From Cycas panzhihuaensis (taxonomy: Eukaryota > Cycadophyta): a DNA stretch of 64,000 bases. Shown in pieces: positions 42,848-53,640 of the stretch. Numbering within the stretch: the stretch's first letter is position 1; each line of letters opens with the position of its first letter. The stretch spans positions 175,033,741-175,097,740 of the forward strand of contig CM041465.1 of assembly GCA_023213395.1 (NCBI GenBank), in the 5' to 3' direction. The position numbers were made by a program, and so were the translations under genes. The notes beneath the pieces were generated by a model. The model was not told the DNA's origin. It ran no database searches and worked only from the letters and a program-made list of their open reading frames with translations.

Positions 42848-43137
42848 AAGTCAGTACACACAAGTCCCGTGATTGTCTAAGTGAAAAGACTCATACAAAA
42901 GCCATCTTAAATAGGGCACTATCACAAATGAGATACATACAGGTTGCTTAGAGAAGACGACATAAAGGTGAACCCAATTACTATGATATTTTGGCCTTAG
43001 CAGGTGATGGATTGAAAATGTATGTTGCATCTCCCACACCTATAGACAACACCACATAAGAAAGTACATACTTTAGATCTACAAGTGACAAATAACAATA
43101 CTTCTAAAGTGAAGAGCTTTTCGAATCAAGAAGGGAT
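42848..43137 (+). other. 3' non-coding region and polypurine tract of element E
   Basis: It ends with GAATCAAGAAGGGA against the LTR start at 43138. No coding domain. Confidence 0.5.
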
Positions 43138-43438
43138 TGTAATAATCCCAAAACTATTATTAAATTATAAGTGGAAGTTAGTCTTATTTAGTTATTATTA
43201 TTAGGAAGTCAATTTTATAAGGGGGGGATTTTTGCACTTATAAATAAGAGAAGGCCCAAACACATTAGGCATGATGTATATTCTTTGCCTAGGTTACTTT
43301 CCAAATTTGTTGGTCTATACTATTATTTTGCTACCATTGATTAATATATTATGTTATTTATCATTTACTGTTGACTTACTTTCAATTACTATTGATTACC
43401 TATCATTTCTGTTGAATAATTGGGTTGGGTCCGCTACA
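43138..43438 (+). repeat. 3' LTR of element E
   Basis: A 301 bp LTR, TGTAATAATCCC to GCTACA, followed by GTTTG. TATA-like TATAAATAAG near 43240. Confidence 0.9.
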
Positions 43439-43443
43439 GTTTG

Positions 43444-43741
43444 TGTTGGAAGCAATATCATTCTCGCCCTCAATAATGGTATTACTTGGTTTTCTTTGGT
43501 GTTTGGTTTCTTACTTGTTCATATTTAGGTATTATAATCCAACTTCTCTCTCATTGCCTTCTATTCTAATCTCTTCTCTCTTGAAAATACATTTGTTCTA
43601 TAATATGGAATATTAAATGAAGAGTTGTCATTTATGAACTTGTGGATTTGGCAATTACATTTTACAAAGTGTGGATTTTAATTAGTAAGAAATTTTAGCA
43701 ACATAAGACTTTTATATTGTTCATTCTTGTCGGCTATAACA
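43444..43741 (+). repeat. Right part of a 5' LTR (element M)
   Basis: It ends GGCTATAACA, two bases before a primer-binding site. Element E probably inserted into this LTR. The left part is not identified (possibly 34476-34511 and sequence left of H). Confidence 0.45.
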
Positions 43742-43743
43742 TT

Positions 43744-44047
43744 TGGTATTAGAGCTTTGGGTTCAATGAATTGGTGTACAACTAACAGGGATAGAAGGAG
43801 GTGAATCTTCTCAAAAGTGCACTCAAAGGATGTTGATCCTATATAAGAAAGAGTAACTACACTTGAGAATAGTGTGGCCAATATGGCTAGCCAATTGTTG
43901 ATGATGAATGTACTCCTGATGATGATGCTACAAAATCAAGAAGCCTCCTAGGGATGAAGAAACCAAGAGGCAAATCAAAGACCAAAGTTTCACTAGCCTG
44001 AAAAAGGAGGACAATCCCCCTTTAAAGTTCCATACAAATATTTGAAA
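43744..44047 (+). pseudogene. Primer-binding site and Gag start of gypsy element M
   Basis: TGGTATTAGAGC at 43744 matches initiator Met tRNA with one change. The following frame encodes RVTTLENSVANMASQLLMMN, the short heptad-like helix found at the start of many plant gypsy Gag proteins, with stops before and after. It is cut at 44047 by copia element I. Confidence 0.55.
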
Positions 44048-44353
44048 CGGGTTAATGTCACAAGGTCATTACATTAGTTGATTATTTCTGAAAAGGGTCT
44101 TAAGTGAACTTTAAATTAAATCACTTAAGTGAAATGCACTTTCATGTGCATTATGTGTAATTTCATTTCACCTAACTCTAATGCTCCCTCTCTCAATATA
44201 AAAGTAAAAGCTCAATGGAGAAGACTCATTCTTACCTCCCCATTTTGTGAGAGCTTCTCCCTTTCTCTCAAGTCTCTCTTGCTTCCATGTTTGCCTTTGT
44301 GTTTAGTGCATTGAGATGAAGGATAGATCGACTCTTTTCATGTGGTATTAGAG
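44048..44353 (+). repeat. 5' LTR and primer-binding site of element I
   Basis: It starts CGGGTTAATG where the 3' LTR has TGAGTTAATG, so the terminal TG is mutated, and ends CTCTTTTCA. TATAAAAG at 44197. TGGTATTAGAG at 44343 is the primer-binding site. Confidence 0.9.
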
Positions 44354-46352
44354 TTTTCTTCCTTCATATTCCTCACTTGCACTTGCAATGGAGCCATCAC
44401 TTCCTTCTCCCCCACAATCCATGTAGTGAAGGAGATTGTGAAAGTGGATTTAGAAATATTTTTAAGTTTTTATCATAGCATATCTAATATTGTTTGTTTT
44501 CTCTTTCTCTTTTGCAGGTTTGGAAGCACAATACAAGGAGTTGTAAGGCCCAAGGATTCCAATCCTTTGGTAGCCATTTATGCTCTCTCATTCTTCTTTT
44601 CTTTCCCCTCTTTTTGTCCATTTAACAAGGAGAAATGCTGCCAAAATTTTTTCAGCTTTTGGAAGAATAATTGTAAGGGGAGGTTCTACCCACTTTTTTT
44701 AAAGAATTTGGAGCCATTTAAAATATCCATCATTGTATGCTCTCACCTTGACCATATTGGGATCCTGGTGATCAAGAAATGATGGAAATTTCATATGGTA
44801 TCATGTGTTAATGAGATATTAGCAAGCTAAACTTTCTGCAGAAATAAAATTTGCTTGTTGAACTTCACAGGTTTGCAAAATCTTCTACAAAGCTCCAATT
44901 GACATGATTCCAATTGCTAAAAATGAGACTTTGAGTCTAGTTTCCAACACAAAAACCAGCACCCAATTTCATTGCCATATGAGAAAGTTATTGCTGTTTT
45001 AGTGCACAGTAGTTATTTTCAATAAGAATTTTGGAAAAATATATTCTGCCAACTTTGCAGTATTGCTAAAAATTTTCCAGAACTCATTTGGACCTGATTC
45101 GACTTTTTGAAAATGAAGCTCTGAGTCTAGTTTGCAGCACAAAAATCGACACTCAATTTCGTTATCGTGGGAGAAAGTTATTACTATTTTAGTGAAGACT
45201 ACTTTTTTTTGTATTTAAAAAAAAAAAAAAAAGTGAAGAAATTTTTTTCCTTCTTTTTATAAGGCTTAAAAGCCCATTGTAAAAGTGAGTATAAAAAACA
45301 CTTGGATCAGAGTAATATCTGGTGTCCTCACTTACTATTAGCATTACATTTTATCACTCCAAAATCACTTCAAGCAAGCACTCTAAAGTCACTCCAAGCA
45401 AGCATTCTATTTTTAGTTATATGTATGTTTGATGCAAATTCAATAATCTTTTCACTCTCCCTAAACGAAACGCATGACGTACGTTATTTTTTGTCATCTT
45501 GTACCTGTTCACACACTCGCCAAGGTTGAGATACCTTGGTTGGCAGAATGTCATGCCATAAAGGGGGTATGGGTTTCAAGTTGGGATTGGACTGAACCAG
45601 AATATTGGTGAGGTTTGGTTAGCCATACCATCGTGCCTCAATCAGGGATCATCGTGATAACCAACTGGGAAAACTGAAACTTTAATACAAGATTAAAATA
45701 TACCCTATCCAATATCCGTGATAGCCATGAGTATGCACGTACCACCCTTTAGAGGAGGTATATAGCTACTCATTGGTGAACTGGGTGAGGATTGGGAGTA
45801 CCTGGGCTCCGTTGTGACTTGGATTTCATCGCCAAGCACAATTGCAGGTATCGCAGGTGAAGGCCAACTTAATTCTACTAGAAGCTTAGGCATCCCTTCA
45901 ACAACCTCAACTACGTGTTGGACATGAGTTAGAAGTTATTGGATTGATTACACATCCTACATGTGAGTTTCAAGTTGCGTACACCCAATGATGTCAGCTT
46001 CCACATTGGCCTACAATTTTGTATATTGATCATTTACTTATTTGTAAAAAGTGATCTATAGTGTAAGTGCCTCTCATATTCCTATTGCACTAGGTTAATA
46101 TTTGCCACAAGTGTTAGTGGTCAATTTTCATTGTTGTGCTTCACATATTCCTGCTACGTCAAGTTAATATTTATCACAAGTGTTGGTGACTTTTCTCTAA
46201 ATTGCTCCCTTCATCTTTGAGCAACCATTCTCACCCCTTCTTCCTTCTGCTACACTGCTTCATTGCATCTCCCATTTGTAAATAGTGATTGGTCATTTAT
46301 TTCCATCACTTTTATAGTCCCTTGTTCATTTCTTCCCTTCTTAAAAGACACC
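44354..46352 (+). other. Leader of element I
   Basis: A 2 kb leader without a recognised gene. It contains an imperfect tandem duplication (44880-45205), a poly(A) run near 45222-45236 and an unassigned G/C-richer stretch (about 45530-45960) unlike the rest. Confidence 0.5.
44880..45205 (+). repeat. Imperfect tandem duplication in the leader of element I
   Basis: Two units of roughly 150 bp (about 44880-45010 and 45055-45205) share TTGAGTCTAGTTTCCA/GCA, AACACAAAAAC, CAATTTC and GAGAAAGTTATT, in the same order and spacing. Confidence 0.7.
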
Positions 46353-47325
46353 ATGTCTTCACAGTTCAAGCAAAATGTGAATTGCATTCTTAAAGGGAAA
46401 GAAAATTGGGACATGTGGTTCACTGGTGTCAGAAATGCTGCAAAGTATGAAGGTCTTTGGAGAGATCACTTGCAACTTACACCATTTGTTGCTACTACAA
46501 CTACCACAGCTGCTTCTGGAGGAGGTGCTCCAACTGCTCCCACTGAAGCTGCAGTTAAACACCAATGGGAATTTGATGATGATAAAATCCATGCAGGGAT
46601 ACTTCTTGTAACTGATTATTCCTTACATAATCTTATTGATGAAGTTGTACATGATACAGCATGGAAAGTTCTTGAAGTTCTTAAGAAGAACTTTGATATT
46701 AAATCAGACTTAGAATTTGTTCACTTAGTGCTGAAGATGAACAAATTGAAAATGCAGAAAGGACATGCAAGTGAGACAATCAATCTCCTTCATCTTATCA
46801 AGCAAGCCATTGATAAAGACTTTAAAACTCAATGTATTACATGGGCTTTCTTGATTCAATCATGTCTTCATATCCCGGATTACAAAAATCTACTAGGAAG
46901 TCTTCAATCTAGTGGCACTTTGAAGACCCTAAACTTTGAGGCTCTTGCTAATAAGTTCATTGAATTTGATAAGACCTTTGATACCAACTTTGCCACTATA
47001 TCAGATTCAACTGATGCTGCTTTCGAAGTAGAAGAAGATATTTTTTATACTAAAAATCAAGGTCAATACTCTCGCAGAGGTGGTAATTCTCGTGGAAGAG
47101 GCAAAGGTAGACAACAAGGACAACATCCTCTTGGTCAATAGGCTCCTCAACTCCAATAAAAATAGTCTCAAGGCCAAGGCTAAAATAATCAACCTGGACC
47201 CAGATCCAATAATCAGAGACAATTCAACCAGCCCAATACTTCTTATGGGACTAAGAATCAAATAATTGTCTGCCAAAAGTGTAACAGAAAAGGACACTAT
47301 GCCAAAAATTGCAGAACTGCCACCA
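46353..47325 (+). pseudogene. Copia Gag with zinc knuckle (element I)
   Basis: It starts at ATG 46353 (MSSQFKQNVNCILKGKENWD), whose NW..W sequence is the copia Gag start. A Thr/Ala/Gly patch, the capsid-like region (AWKVLEVLKKNFDIKSDLEF) and an Arg/Gly-rich tail (SRRGGNSRGRGKGRQQG) follow. A stop at 47139 is passed in the same frame, and the zinc knuckle CQKCNRKGHYAKNC (CX2CX4HX4C intact) follows near 47277. The protein packages element RNA. Confidence 0.88.
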
Positions 47326-47879
47326 ATAAACTACCAAGCTATCAACAACACCATGGTGCATATAATATTGATAATACTTCTTTTGAAGATTGTTTTGGTG
47401 GAACGTAATTTGCTCATGCACACCTTCAAAGAATTGGGACCACTTCATCAAATGTTGTTGATAGATCCACTAAGTATATTGAGGCTCATTATGGCTATGC
47501 TTATTCACTTTTGCCTTCACCACTTAGAGTTGCAAATAGTGCCACCTCAAATACTTCATCTTGGATCATGGATACTAGAGCAACACAACATATGACTTGT
47601 CATCGCCAGTTCTTTCAGGATTTTGACTCTGAAGTTCGTGGTGTTATACACATGGCTGACAAATCATCTCAGCCAATCGAAGGACTTGCAATGATTTGCC
47701 TGAAACTCCCAGGTCTTCTAGATTTTGCCCTTGTTGATGTTTTATATATTCCTGCTCTGAAGCAGAACCTGCTCTCCCTATCCATCGTTGTCTCTCGTGG
47801 ATTTGATCTGAGTGTAACTGCAAAGAATCAAACTCTCTGTGTCATTCACCCTCCTTCAAATGCTGTGGTTATGACTTGA
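47326..47879 (+). pseudogene. Copia protease (element I)
   Basis: In frame with Gag. The active site is SWIMDTRATQHMTCHRQFF, where the family's DSGA reads DTRA, so the catalytic Gly is lost. Downstream LVDVLYIPALKQNLLSLS is the typical second conserved block. It ends at a stop at 47877. Confidence 0.85.
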
Positions 47880-48919
47880 ATTCTTGATGGCAAACTTTTT
47901 CACCTAACTGGCTCACCATCCTCTAAAGCTAACTATGTTGATGATGACTCTGCTTCTACTACAATCCTGACTCCTCAAAAGTTGTCCCAAGCAGCCCTAT
48001 GGCATGCTCGTATGGGCCATATGAAAATTGATCATTTAAGAGAACTACATGCCACTCTTCCTGGTATGCCTAGGCTCTCCTTTAAGCCCTTCAAATGCGA
48101 AGCATGTATCGTTGCCAAATCTCAAAGACAACCCTTTCCTCGTAGTCAGTGGAAATCTAGCCAACCTTTACAGCTTGTACACTCAGATATATGCGGTACT
48201 ATGCCCATCCCTTCTCTCAAACATAAGTGGTACTATATTACTTTCATTGATGATTTCACCAAGAAAGTATGGATTGCTTTTCTTGCAAAGAAAGATGAAG
48301 CTTTTCTATGTTTCAAGCTTTCAAGGCCTACGTGGAAAATGAATTTGGATTCAAGATCAAAATACTCAGGACTGACAATGGTGGCGAGTACATGTCCAAT
48401 GAGTTTGAATCGTACCTACGTTAGCATGGAATCAAACATCAAACCACTGTTACAGGTACACCCCAACAAAATGGAGTTGCCAAGCGCATGAATAGGACCA
48501 TCATGAACATGGATCGTGCTATGCTGGTATATAAGAATGTCCCTATCTATCTTTGGGCCGAGGCTATCTAGACTACCGTGTATTGCATCAACACTATTAG
48601 TCCCTCCAAGCTCGGCCCCTCTCCACATGAAATGTGGTATGGACAAGCCCCCTCTATCTCCCACTTCAAAATTTTTGGCTCTACTTGTTATGCTCACATT
48701 CTGGAGGAACACAGAAACAAGGTCCAAGATAGAGCCCTCAAAGGGATCTTTGTCAGATACCCTATGGACAAAAAGGGGTACAAGGTTTTTCTACCTTCAC
48801 AACACAAAATTATCATTACTAGAAATGTTATCTTTGCAGAGACTGAAGATCAATTACTTAGACTTGACTCCAAGATACCTTCATACCGATTTAATGATGC
48901 TACTAAATTTGATGTCTAG
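47880..48919 (+). pseudogene. Copia integrase (element I)
   Basis: The pre-integrase zinc region is WHARMGHMKIDHLREL and CEACIVAKSQRQPF. First catalytic Asp in LVHSDICGTM; then a frame change near 48320; second Asp in LRTDNGGEYM; the Glu position in QQNGVAKRMNRTI is Lys. Stops also occur after YLR and EAI. The C-terminal part FGSTCYAHILEEHRNKVQDR and KGIFVRYPMDKKGYKVFLP is open. Loss of Glu and the frameshift make it inactive. Confidence 0.9.
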
Positions 48920-49334
48920 ATTCCAAAATTTACAGGGGGAGATGCTCAACAGTTGCTCAAAATCTTGGAATCTGACAATAGAGCCCCAGAGGATACACAC
49001 TGTGACTCTCAGCCAATGTGTACATATCTAGCACCATCATTTGAGAACAACCAAGTTGACAAAGGCAAAGCCATAGCAGAAGGACCAACTTCTCCAACAT
49101 CAGTGGTTGGCCCATCTTTTTTAGAATCAAAACGAAGACCAACAGCCTATGGAAATAAAAACCTCATTTCCAACTCGAGGTTTTCGTGAAGCCTACCGGT
49201 TACACAAGGACATGCGACCAGATGAGGTAGACAAAACTAGCACTAAAAGTGCCCATAGAGCAAGAATGCATGAATCACTTTCCGTTGAGCTTGAACCAAC
49301 ATAACTTCACCTTGCTCTTAATGAAGAGCCCCTA
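48920..49334 (+). other. Integrase-RT linker (element I)
   Basis: Low-similarity hinge with an open 78-codon stretch (48953-49189), no catalytic motif. Confidence 0.5.
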
Positions 49335-50313
49335 ATGTGCCAAGAAGCTGTAAAGCATGCAGCTTGGAGAAATGCCATGAACGAAGAGTACCAATCTCTT
49401 ATCAAGAACGGTACATGGGAACTTGTTGATCTACCACTTGGAAAAAAGGTAGTTCAAAACAAATGGGTGTTAAAAAACAAGTACAGATCAGATGGCACCC
49501 TAGAAAAAACACAAGGTGAGGTTGGTAGCAAAAGGATCCATGCAAAGGGAAGACATTGACTACACTGAAATCTTTGCTCCTACAACCAAGTGGCCTATAA
49601 TCAGAACTCTTATAGCCTTGGCTGCTCAACAGGGTTGGAAAATCCACCAACTCGATGTTAAGACCGCATTTCTCAATGGGGACCTTAAAGAAGAAACTTA
49701 CATGGCTTAGCCAGAAGGATACAAGATTGTCAGTCTGGAGCATAAGGTTTGCAGGCTTAGAAAGTCCTTGTACGGCCTAAAACAAGCCCCTCATGCTTGG
49801 TTTACCAAGTTGTTTGAAAGAATGAGGCAACTTGGATATGAGGTTTGTGACTATCAAGATATTGATGCAACACTATTCATCAAGCGCCAAAATAATAAAG
49901 TCACTTACCTCTTAATCTTTGTGGATGATATGCTAATAACGGGGAATAGTGAATAGGTAATCAGCCAGATGAAGAAATACCTTGCTAAAATTTTTGAATT
50001 GTCAGACCTCGGGTTGATGAAATATTACTTGGGAATTGAAGTAACTCAAAATAATGGCAAAATCTTTCTCTCCCAAGAAAAATATATCAACGATCTTCTA
50101 ATAAAGTTTCACTTGGAAGGTGCTTGACCAATGGTTACACCTATGGAACCTAATGTTAAACTCTCAACCGATGGTGACACTAGGGAGACAGATGCAAAAC
50201 TCTACAGGCAACTTGTAGATAGTCTCATCTATACTACCAACACAAGGCCAGATATTGCACACTCTGTCAGCATTCTTGCAAGATTCATGAAAAATCCTAA
50301 GCAGAATCACTGA
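49335..50313 (+). pseudogene. Copia reverse transcriptase (element I)
   Basis: It begins AAWRNAMNEEYQSLIKNGTW and LGKKVVQNKWVLKNKYRSDG, then after a frame change GSMQREDIDYTEIFAPTTKW, IHQLDVKTAFLNGDLKEETY, SLYGLKQAPHAWFTKLFERM and the active-site box YLLIFVDDMLITGNS. After an in-frame stop it reads FELSDLGLMKYYLGIEVTQ and AKLYRQLVDSLIYTTNTRPD. All RT blocks are present. It is inactivated by a few stops and one frameshift. Confidence 0.93.
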
Positions 50314-50826
50314 CAAGCTGCAATACGAGTGTTGAGGTACCTGAAGACGACCAACAAATATGGTCTATTGTATGAACCTAGTGCAGAATTTAAACTTTAT
50401 GCATACATAGATTCAAACTTTGCCGGAGATAAAGACACAGTAAGATCTGCGTCTCGGTACGTAACATTTCTTGGAACAGCACCAATATCATGGAGATCTA
50501 GACGGTAGAAGATAGTTGCAGACTCACCTGTCGAAGCTGAATATATTGCTGCTTCTGAGACAAGCAAGGAGGTGATATGGCTTAAAAAATTGTTGACTAC
50601 ATTAGATGCCACCCAAACAAGTTCTACTAGATTACATGTAGATAATCAATCTATAATCCAAATGGCTAAAAATCTTATATTTCATGATCGTACCAAACAT
50701 ATAAGTACGAAAGTCCAGAAGATTAGAGAACTAGTTCATGATGGCAGAATTCAACAGGAGTATTTCCCCACAGTAGATCAAGTGGCCGATATCTTCACCA
50801 AACCACTGAAGAGGGTGAAGTTTTAA
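50314..50826 (+). pseudogene. Copia RNase H (element I)
   Basis: In the RT frame after a stop at 50311: IRVLRYLKTTNKYGLLYEPS, AYIDSNFAGDKDTVRSASRY, VADSPVEAEYIAASETSKEV, IWLKKLLTTLDATQ, DNQSIIQMAKNLIFHDRTKH and VADIFTKPLKRVKF. Acidic residues of the active site are visible (D in AYIDSN, E in VEAEY, D in VDNQS). Confidence 0.9.
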
Positions 50827-51309
50827 CAGTTCCGAAGGCAACTCAACCTTAGGGCCTCCATCTCCGACTGATTGAAGGAGATGACAATAGGACCACCATA
50901 CTCAGTCTCATTCATGAAAACCCCTTATGGGTGTGGAAGGACAAGAGTAAGTCTCTGCTCTATCCCATTCATGAAAACCCCTTGTGGGCGCGAAAGGATA
51001 AAGGTTGAATCATTTTGAAAAATCAGAACCTGTGAAAACTCGAAAGAGCATTGGCGATGACCAAATGGTATATGGAGACTCGGTAGATTTCAGCTACAAA
51101 ATTCATTGTATTGATTGGCTATCTGACTTCATTTAAAGAGCCGCCTAAGCCAGGTTAGTAGATTAGAAAATTTGTGGGTTTTCTTCTCCATAAAGGTTTC
51201 CTACAAAAGTGTCATAGTAGTTTGCTTTATAAGAGGCTCAAATGAAGACCTAGTAGGATAGAATAAAATAGGATGAAATGACCTTCTACCATTAAGGGAG
51301 AGATAGAAA
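50827..51309 (+). other. 3' non-coding region and polypurine tract of element I
   Basis: Contains a direct repeat of about 42 bp offset by 57 bp (CATTCATGAAAACCCCTT at about 50909 and 50966) and ends in AAGGGAGAGATAGAAA against the 3' LTR. Confidence 0.65.
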
Positions 51310-51602
51310 TGAGTTAATGTCACAAGGTCATTACATTAATTGATTATTTCTAAAAAGGGTCTTAAGTGAACTTTAAATTAGATCACTTAAGTGAAATGCA
51401 CTTTCATGTGTGTTATGTGTAATTTCATTTCACCCAAGTCTAATGCTCCCTCTCTCAATATAAAAGTAAAAGCTCAATGGAGGAGGCTCATTCTTACCTC
51501 CCCATTTTGTGAGAGCTTCTCTCTTTCTCTCAAGTCTCTCTTGCTCCCATGTTTGCCTTTGTGTTTAGTGCATGGAGATGAAGGATAGATCCACTCTTTT
51601 CA
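51310..51602 (+). repeat. 3' LTR of element I
   Basis: A 293 bp LTR, TGAGTTAATG to CTCTTTTCA, closely matching the 5' LTR. Confidence 0.92.
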
Positions 51603-51768
51603 CTATCCCTCCAATTACTAGAGTGTATCAAAGGAGGAAGCAGATGCGAAAGAAAAAGATAGGGGTGAAAGTTGATTTAGGAAAGTAGTCATCTAAACCT
51701 CTAGTAGACCAAAGTCCAAGGGGGTCACATTTTTCTCCACCCACTAAAAATTGCTCTCCCATGGATGT
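51603..51768 (+). other. Unassigned flank between I and J
   Basis: Encodes PPITRVYQRRKQMRKKK in one frame, perhaps the tail of another element's polyprotein. It does not continue element M recognisably. Confidence 0.35.
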
Positions 51769-52044
51769 TGTGACGTAATTCAATTATGGAAGTAAGCCAT
51801 AAAACTATTACAAGTCAGTTTTATTATTATTAGAAAGTTAGTTTTTTTAAAGGATGGTCAATTTTGACACCTATAAATAGAGGATTATCATTCATTTGTA
51901 AATCAACTTTTGTGAGTTAATCCATTTGGGGACTTTTGACCATTTGGCTCTTAAGAGCTTCTATTCACCTTTTATTTTAATTTTCTTTTGTATTTGTGGA
52001 AGTAGATCCAATTTAAGATCACTTCACGTGGTATCAGAGCTTGG
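51769..52044 (+). repeat. 5' LTR and primer-binding site of element J
   Basis: About 258 bp. It starts TGTGACGTAATTC (start approximate) and ends GATCACTTCA, with TATAAATAGAGG at 51872 and a perfect initiator Met tRNA primer-binding site TGGTATCAGAGC at 52029. The LTR resembles that of E. Confidence 0.7.
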
Positions 52045-52865
52045 TTTCTAGCGTATCAAGGAGTTGCAATTTTGAGAATACAAATGGAAGAATTTTAGAA
52101 CAATAATCTTGAATTTAAGTCAAGCAAGCTTGTTCTACAAATTTTGAGTGGTTATATCATAGATTTCAGAGTGAAATTGCGAAAATTATAGGGAATTTAG
52201 TTTTGGCCTACTATATGTCACTGCCTTTTGGACCTAAAATCTACTACTACAACTTTAGACAACCATAACTTTAGCTATAGGTGTCTGATTGACCTCAATT
52301 GCTTTTTGAATTTGTGTGTCTCAACATCTATTTTCCATTGGAAGTGGTTTCAGGTCCATTGGATATCAGAGTTAAAAGTTATTAGCATTTTTGTAGTAGG
52401 TACTATTTTAGACCACAAAAAACCCTAATCGTGACCCACCTTAAAAGGGCCATAACTTCTGTTATAGGTCTTAGAATTTGATTTCATCTAAAGCATTGGA
52501 ATATTTATTTAGAGGACTTCATTTTGAGGTATAATTTAATATACTTAGAAATAATTTTATATGTTATACATTAAAAGATACTCAAGAGGTCACTAGAGAA
52601 GTTGTAAAAATTGGAGCTTCGCTTAGGATTTCATAAACCAGAGACTATCGAACATAAGAAAAAAATGGATTGAGTTTTTGAGGACCTTTGAAATTTTAAG
52701 GCAAATTTTGAAGAGCAAAAAGAAGAGATACATAAGCTATCCGGAGAAGTGAGCAAATAACAAAAATGTTTACAACAAAGGATTCTAGAAAAAAGAGAGC
52801 ATCGACGATGGAAACAATAAGGAAGAAGATCAGAAAGAATATAAAATATATGAGGAAGAGGATTA
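52045..52865 (+). other. Leader of element J
   Basis: Carries the leader block shared with C and E near 52450-52520 (CATAACTTCTGTTATAGGTC). It ends in a charged stretch that may be the start of Gag. Confidence 0.5.
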
Positions 52866-53119
52866 TGCTAGATCAGATGAGCCAAAGAGAATCAAAGCTC
52901 ACAGAAGATAATGAACTCTCTTGAATATATTGAGAGGTAAAGTACATATTTATATAAGAAGCCTTTAATAACATGTTAGGGTTAGACACATGACTAATAG
53001 AATAAGTTATATCTATGTTACATGACTTACATTAAATGTTACAGTTAAGTTATTAATCATAATAGATTAATATACAAGGGATTAGACATTATATTCTAAC
53101 ATCCACTCTTAATGTTTGA
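52866..53119 (-). repeat. 3' LTR and polypurine tract of element K
   Basis: TGCTAGATC to TTCTAACA on the plus strand. On the element strand CATTAAGAGTGGA abuts TGTTAGAATAT. Confidence 0.88.
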
Positions 53120-53640
53120 TCCTTTTTTTTCATTCCAATTTTGTCTCTAAAGTACAGAAATTTGTCCTTAGAGAGAGGTTTTGTGAAGATGTCAGCAAGT
53201 TGCTATGAGTTGGGACAATAGATCAATTTGATTTCCCCTTTGTCTGCGTTCTCCTAGATGAAGTGATGATGAACTTCAATGTGCTTTGTTCGAGCATGAA
53301 AAACGAGATTCTTGGTCATTTGAATGGTACTCTAGTTATCGCAGTTGATTGGAGTTGGGGAGATTTGTGTCAGTCTCAACTCTTCAAGGAGACGTCTGAG
53401 CTAGATTGCTTCGTAGGATGACTGAACAACAACTTGATATTCAACTTTAGATGTAGACAAGGAGACAGTGGACTGCTTCTTTATTTTCCAGGATGTGATT
53501 CTATTTCCTAGGCCGAAACAATATCCTATGGTAGATTTTCGACTGTCAATGTCTCCTGCCCAATCAACGTCAGTGTATCCAATTAAGTGAGTCACACTTT
53601 GATTGCTATAGTGGATTCCGTAGGATTTTGTCCCTTGCAA
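53120..53640 (-). pseudogene. Copia RNase H (element K)
   Basis: IGYTDVDWAGDIDSRKSTIG, then YCFGLGNRITSWKIKKQSTV, the D.DWAG..D.R.ST.GY block with the catalytic acids intact. After stops, NLVFHARTKHIEVHHHFI and QLADIFTKPLSKDKF mark the C-terminal end. Confidence 0.88.

Larger units (their letters stand above)
34512..43438 (+). mobile_element. Element E: LTR retrotransposon with Gag-like but no pol sequence
   Basis: LTRs (34512-34796 and 43138-43438) are flanked by GTTTG (34507-34511 and 43439-43443). Without element D (37175-41747) it is about 4.35 kb. The interior holds a leader, a Gag-like segment, a Lys/Glu-rich stretch and a Ser/Pro-rich segment. I find no protease, RT, RNase H or integrase, so it must have relied on enzymes from another element. 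The same family as C by shared segments. Confidence 0.85.
44048..51602 (+). mobile_element. Element I: Ty1/copia retrotransposon, most complete copy
   Basis: Two 293 bp LTRs (44048-44340 and 51310-51602), a primer-binding site, Gag, zinc knuckle, protease, integrase, RT and RNase H, all plus strand in copia order. Length 7.55 kb, with a 2 kb leader. Stops and one frameshift in integrase inactivate it. No matching target duplication flanks it (TGAAA versus CTATC). Confidence 0.92.

Noticed and set aside
45222-45240. Poly(A) tail of a LINE or SINE
   Set aside because: No RT, SINE promoter box or flanking duplication is seen. It is a simple A run inside the leader of element I.
46263-46352. Upstream start for Gag of element I
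   Set aside because: The frame is open here, but the sequence is not Gag-like. ATG 46353 begins the recognisable copia Gag N-terminus.
52029-52044. Partial tRNA gene (TGGTATCAGAGC and similar sites elsewhere)
   Set aside because: These are retrotransposon primer-binding sites next to LTR ends, complementary to a tRNA 3' end, with no cloverleaf.
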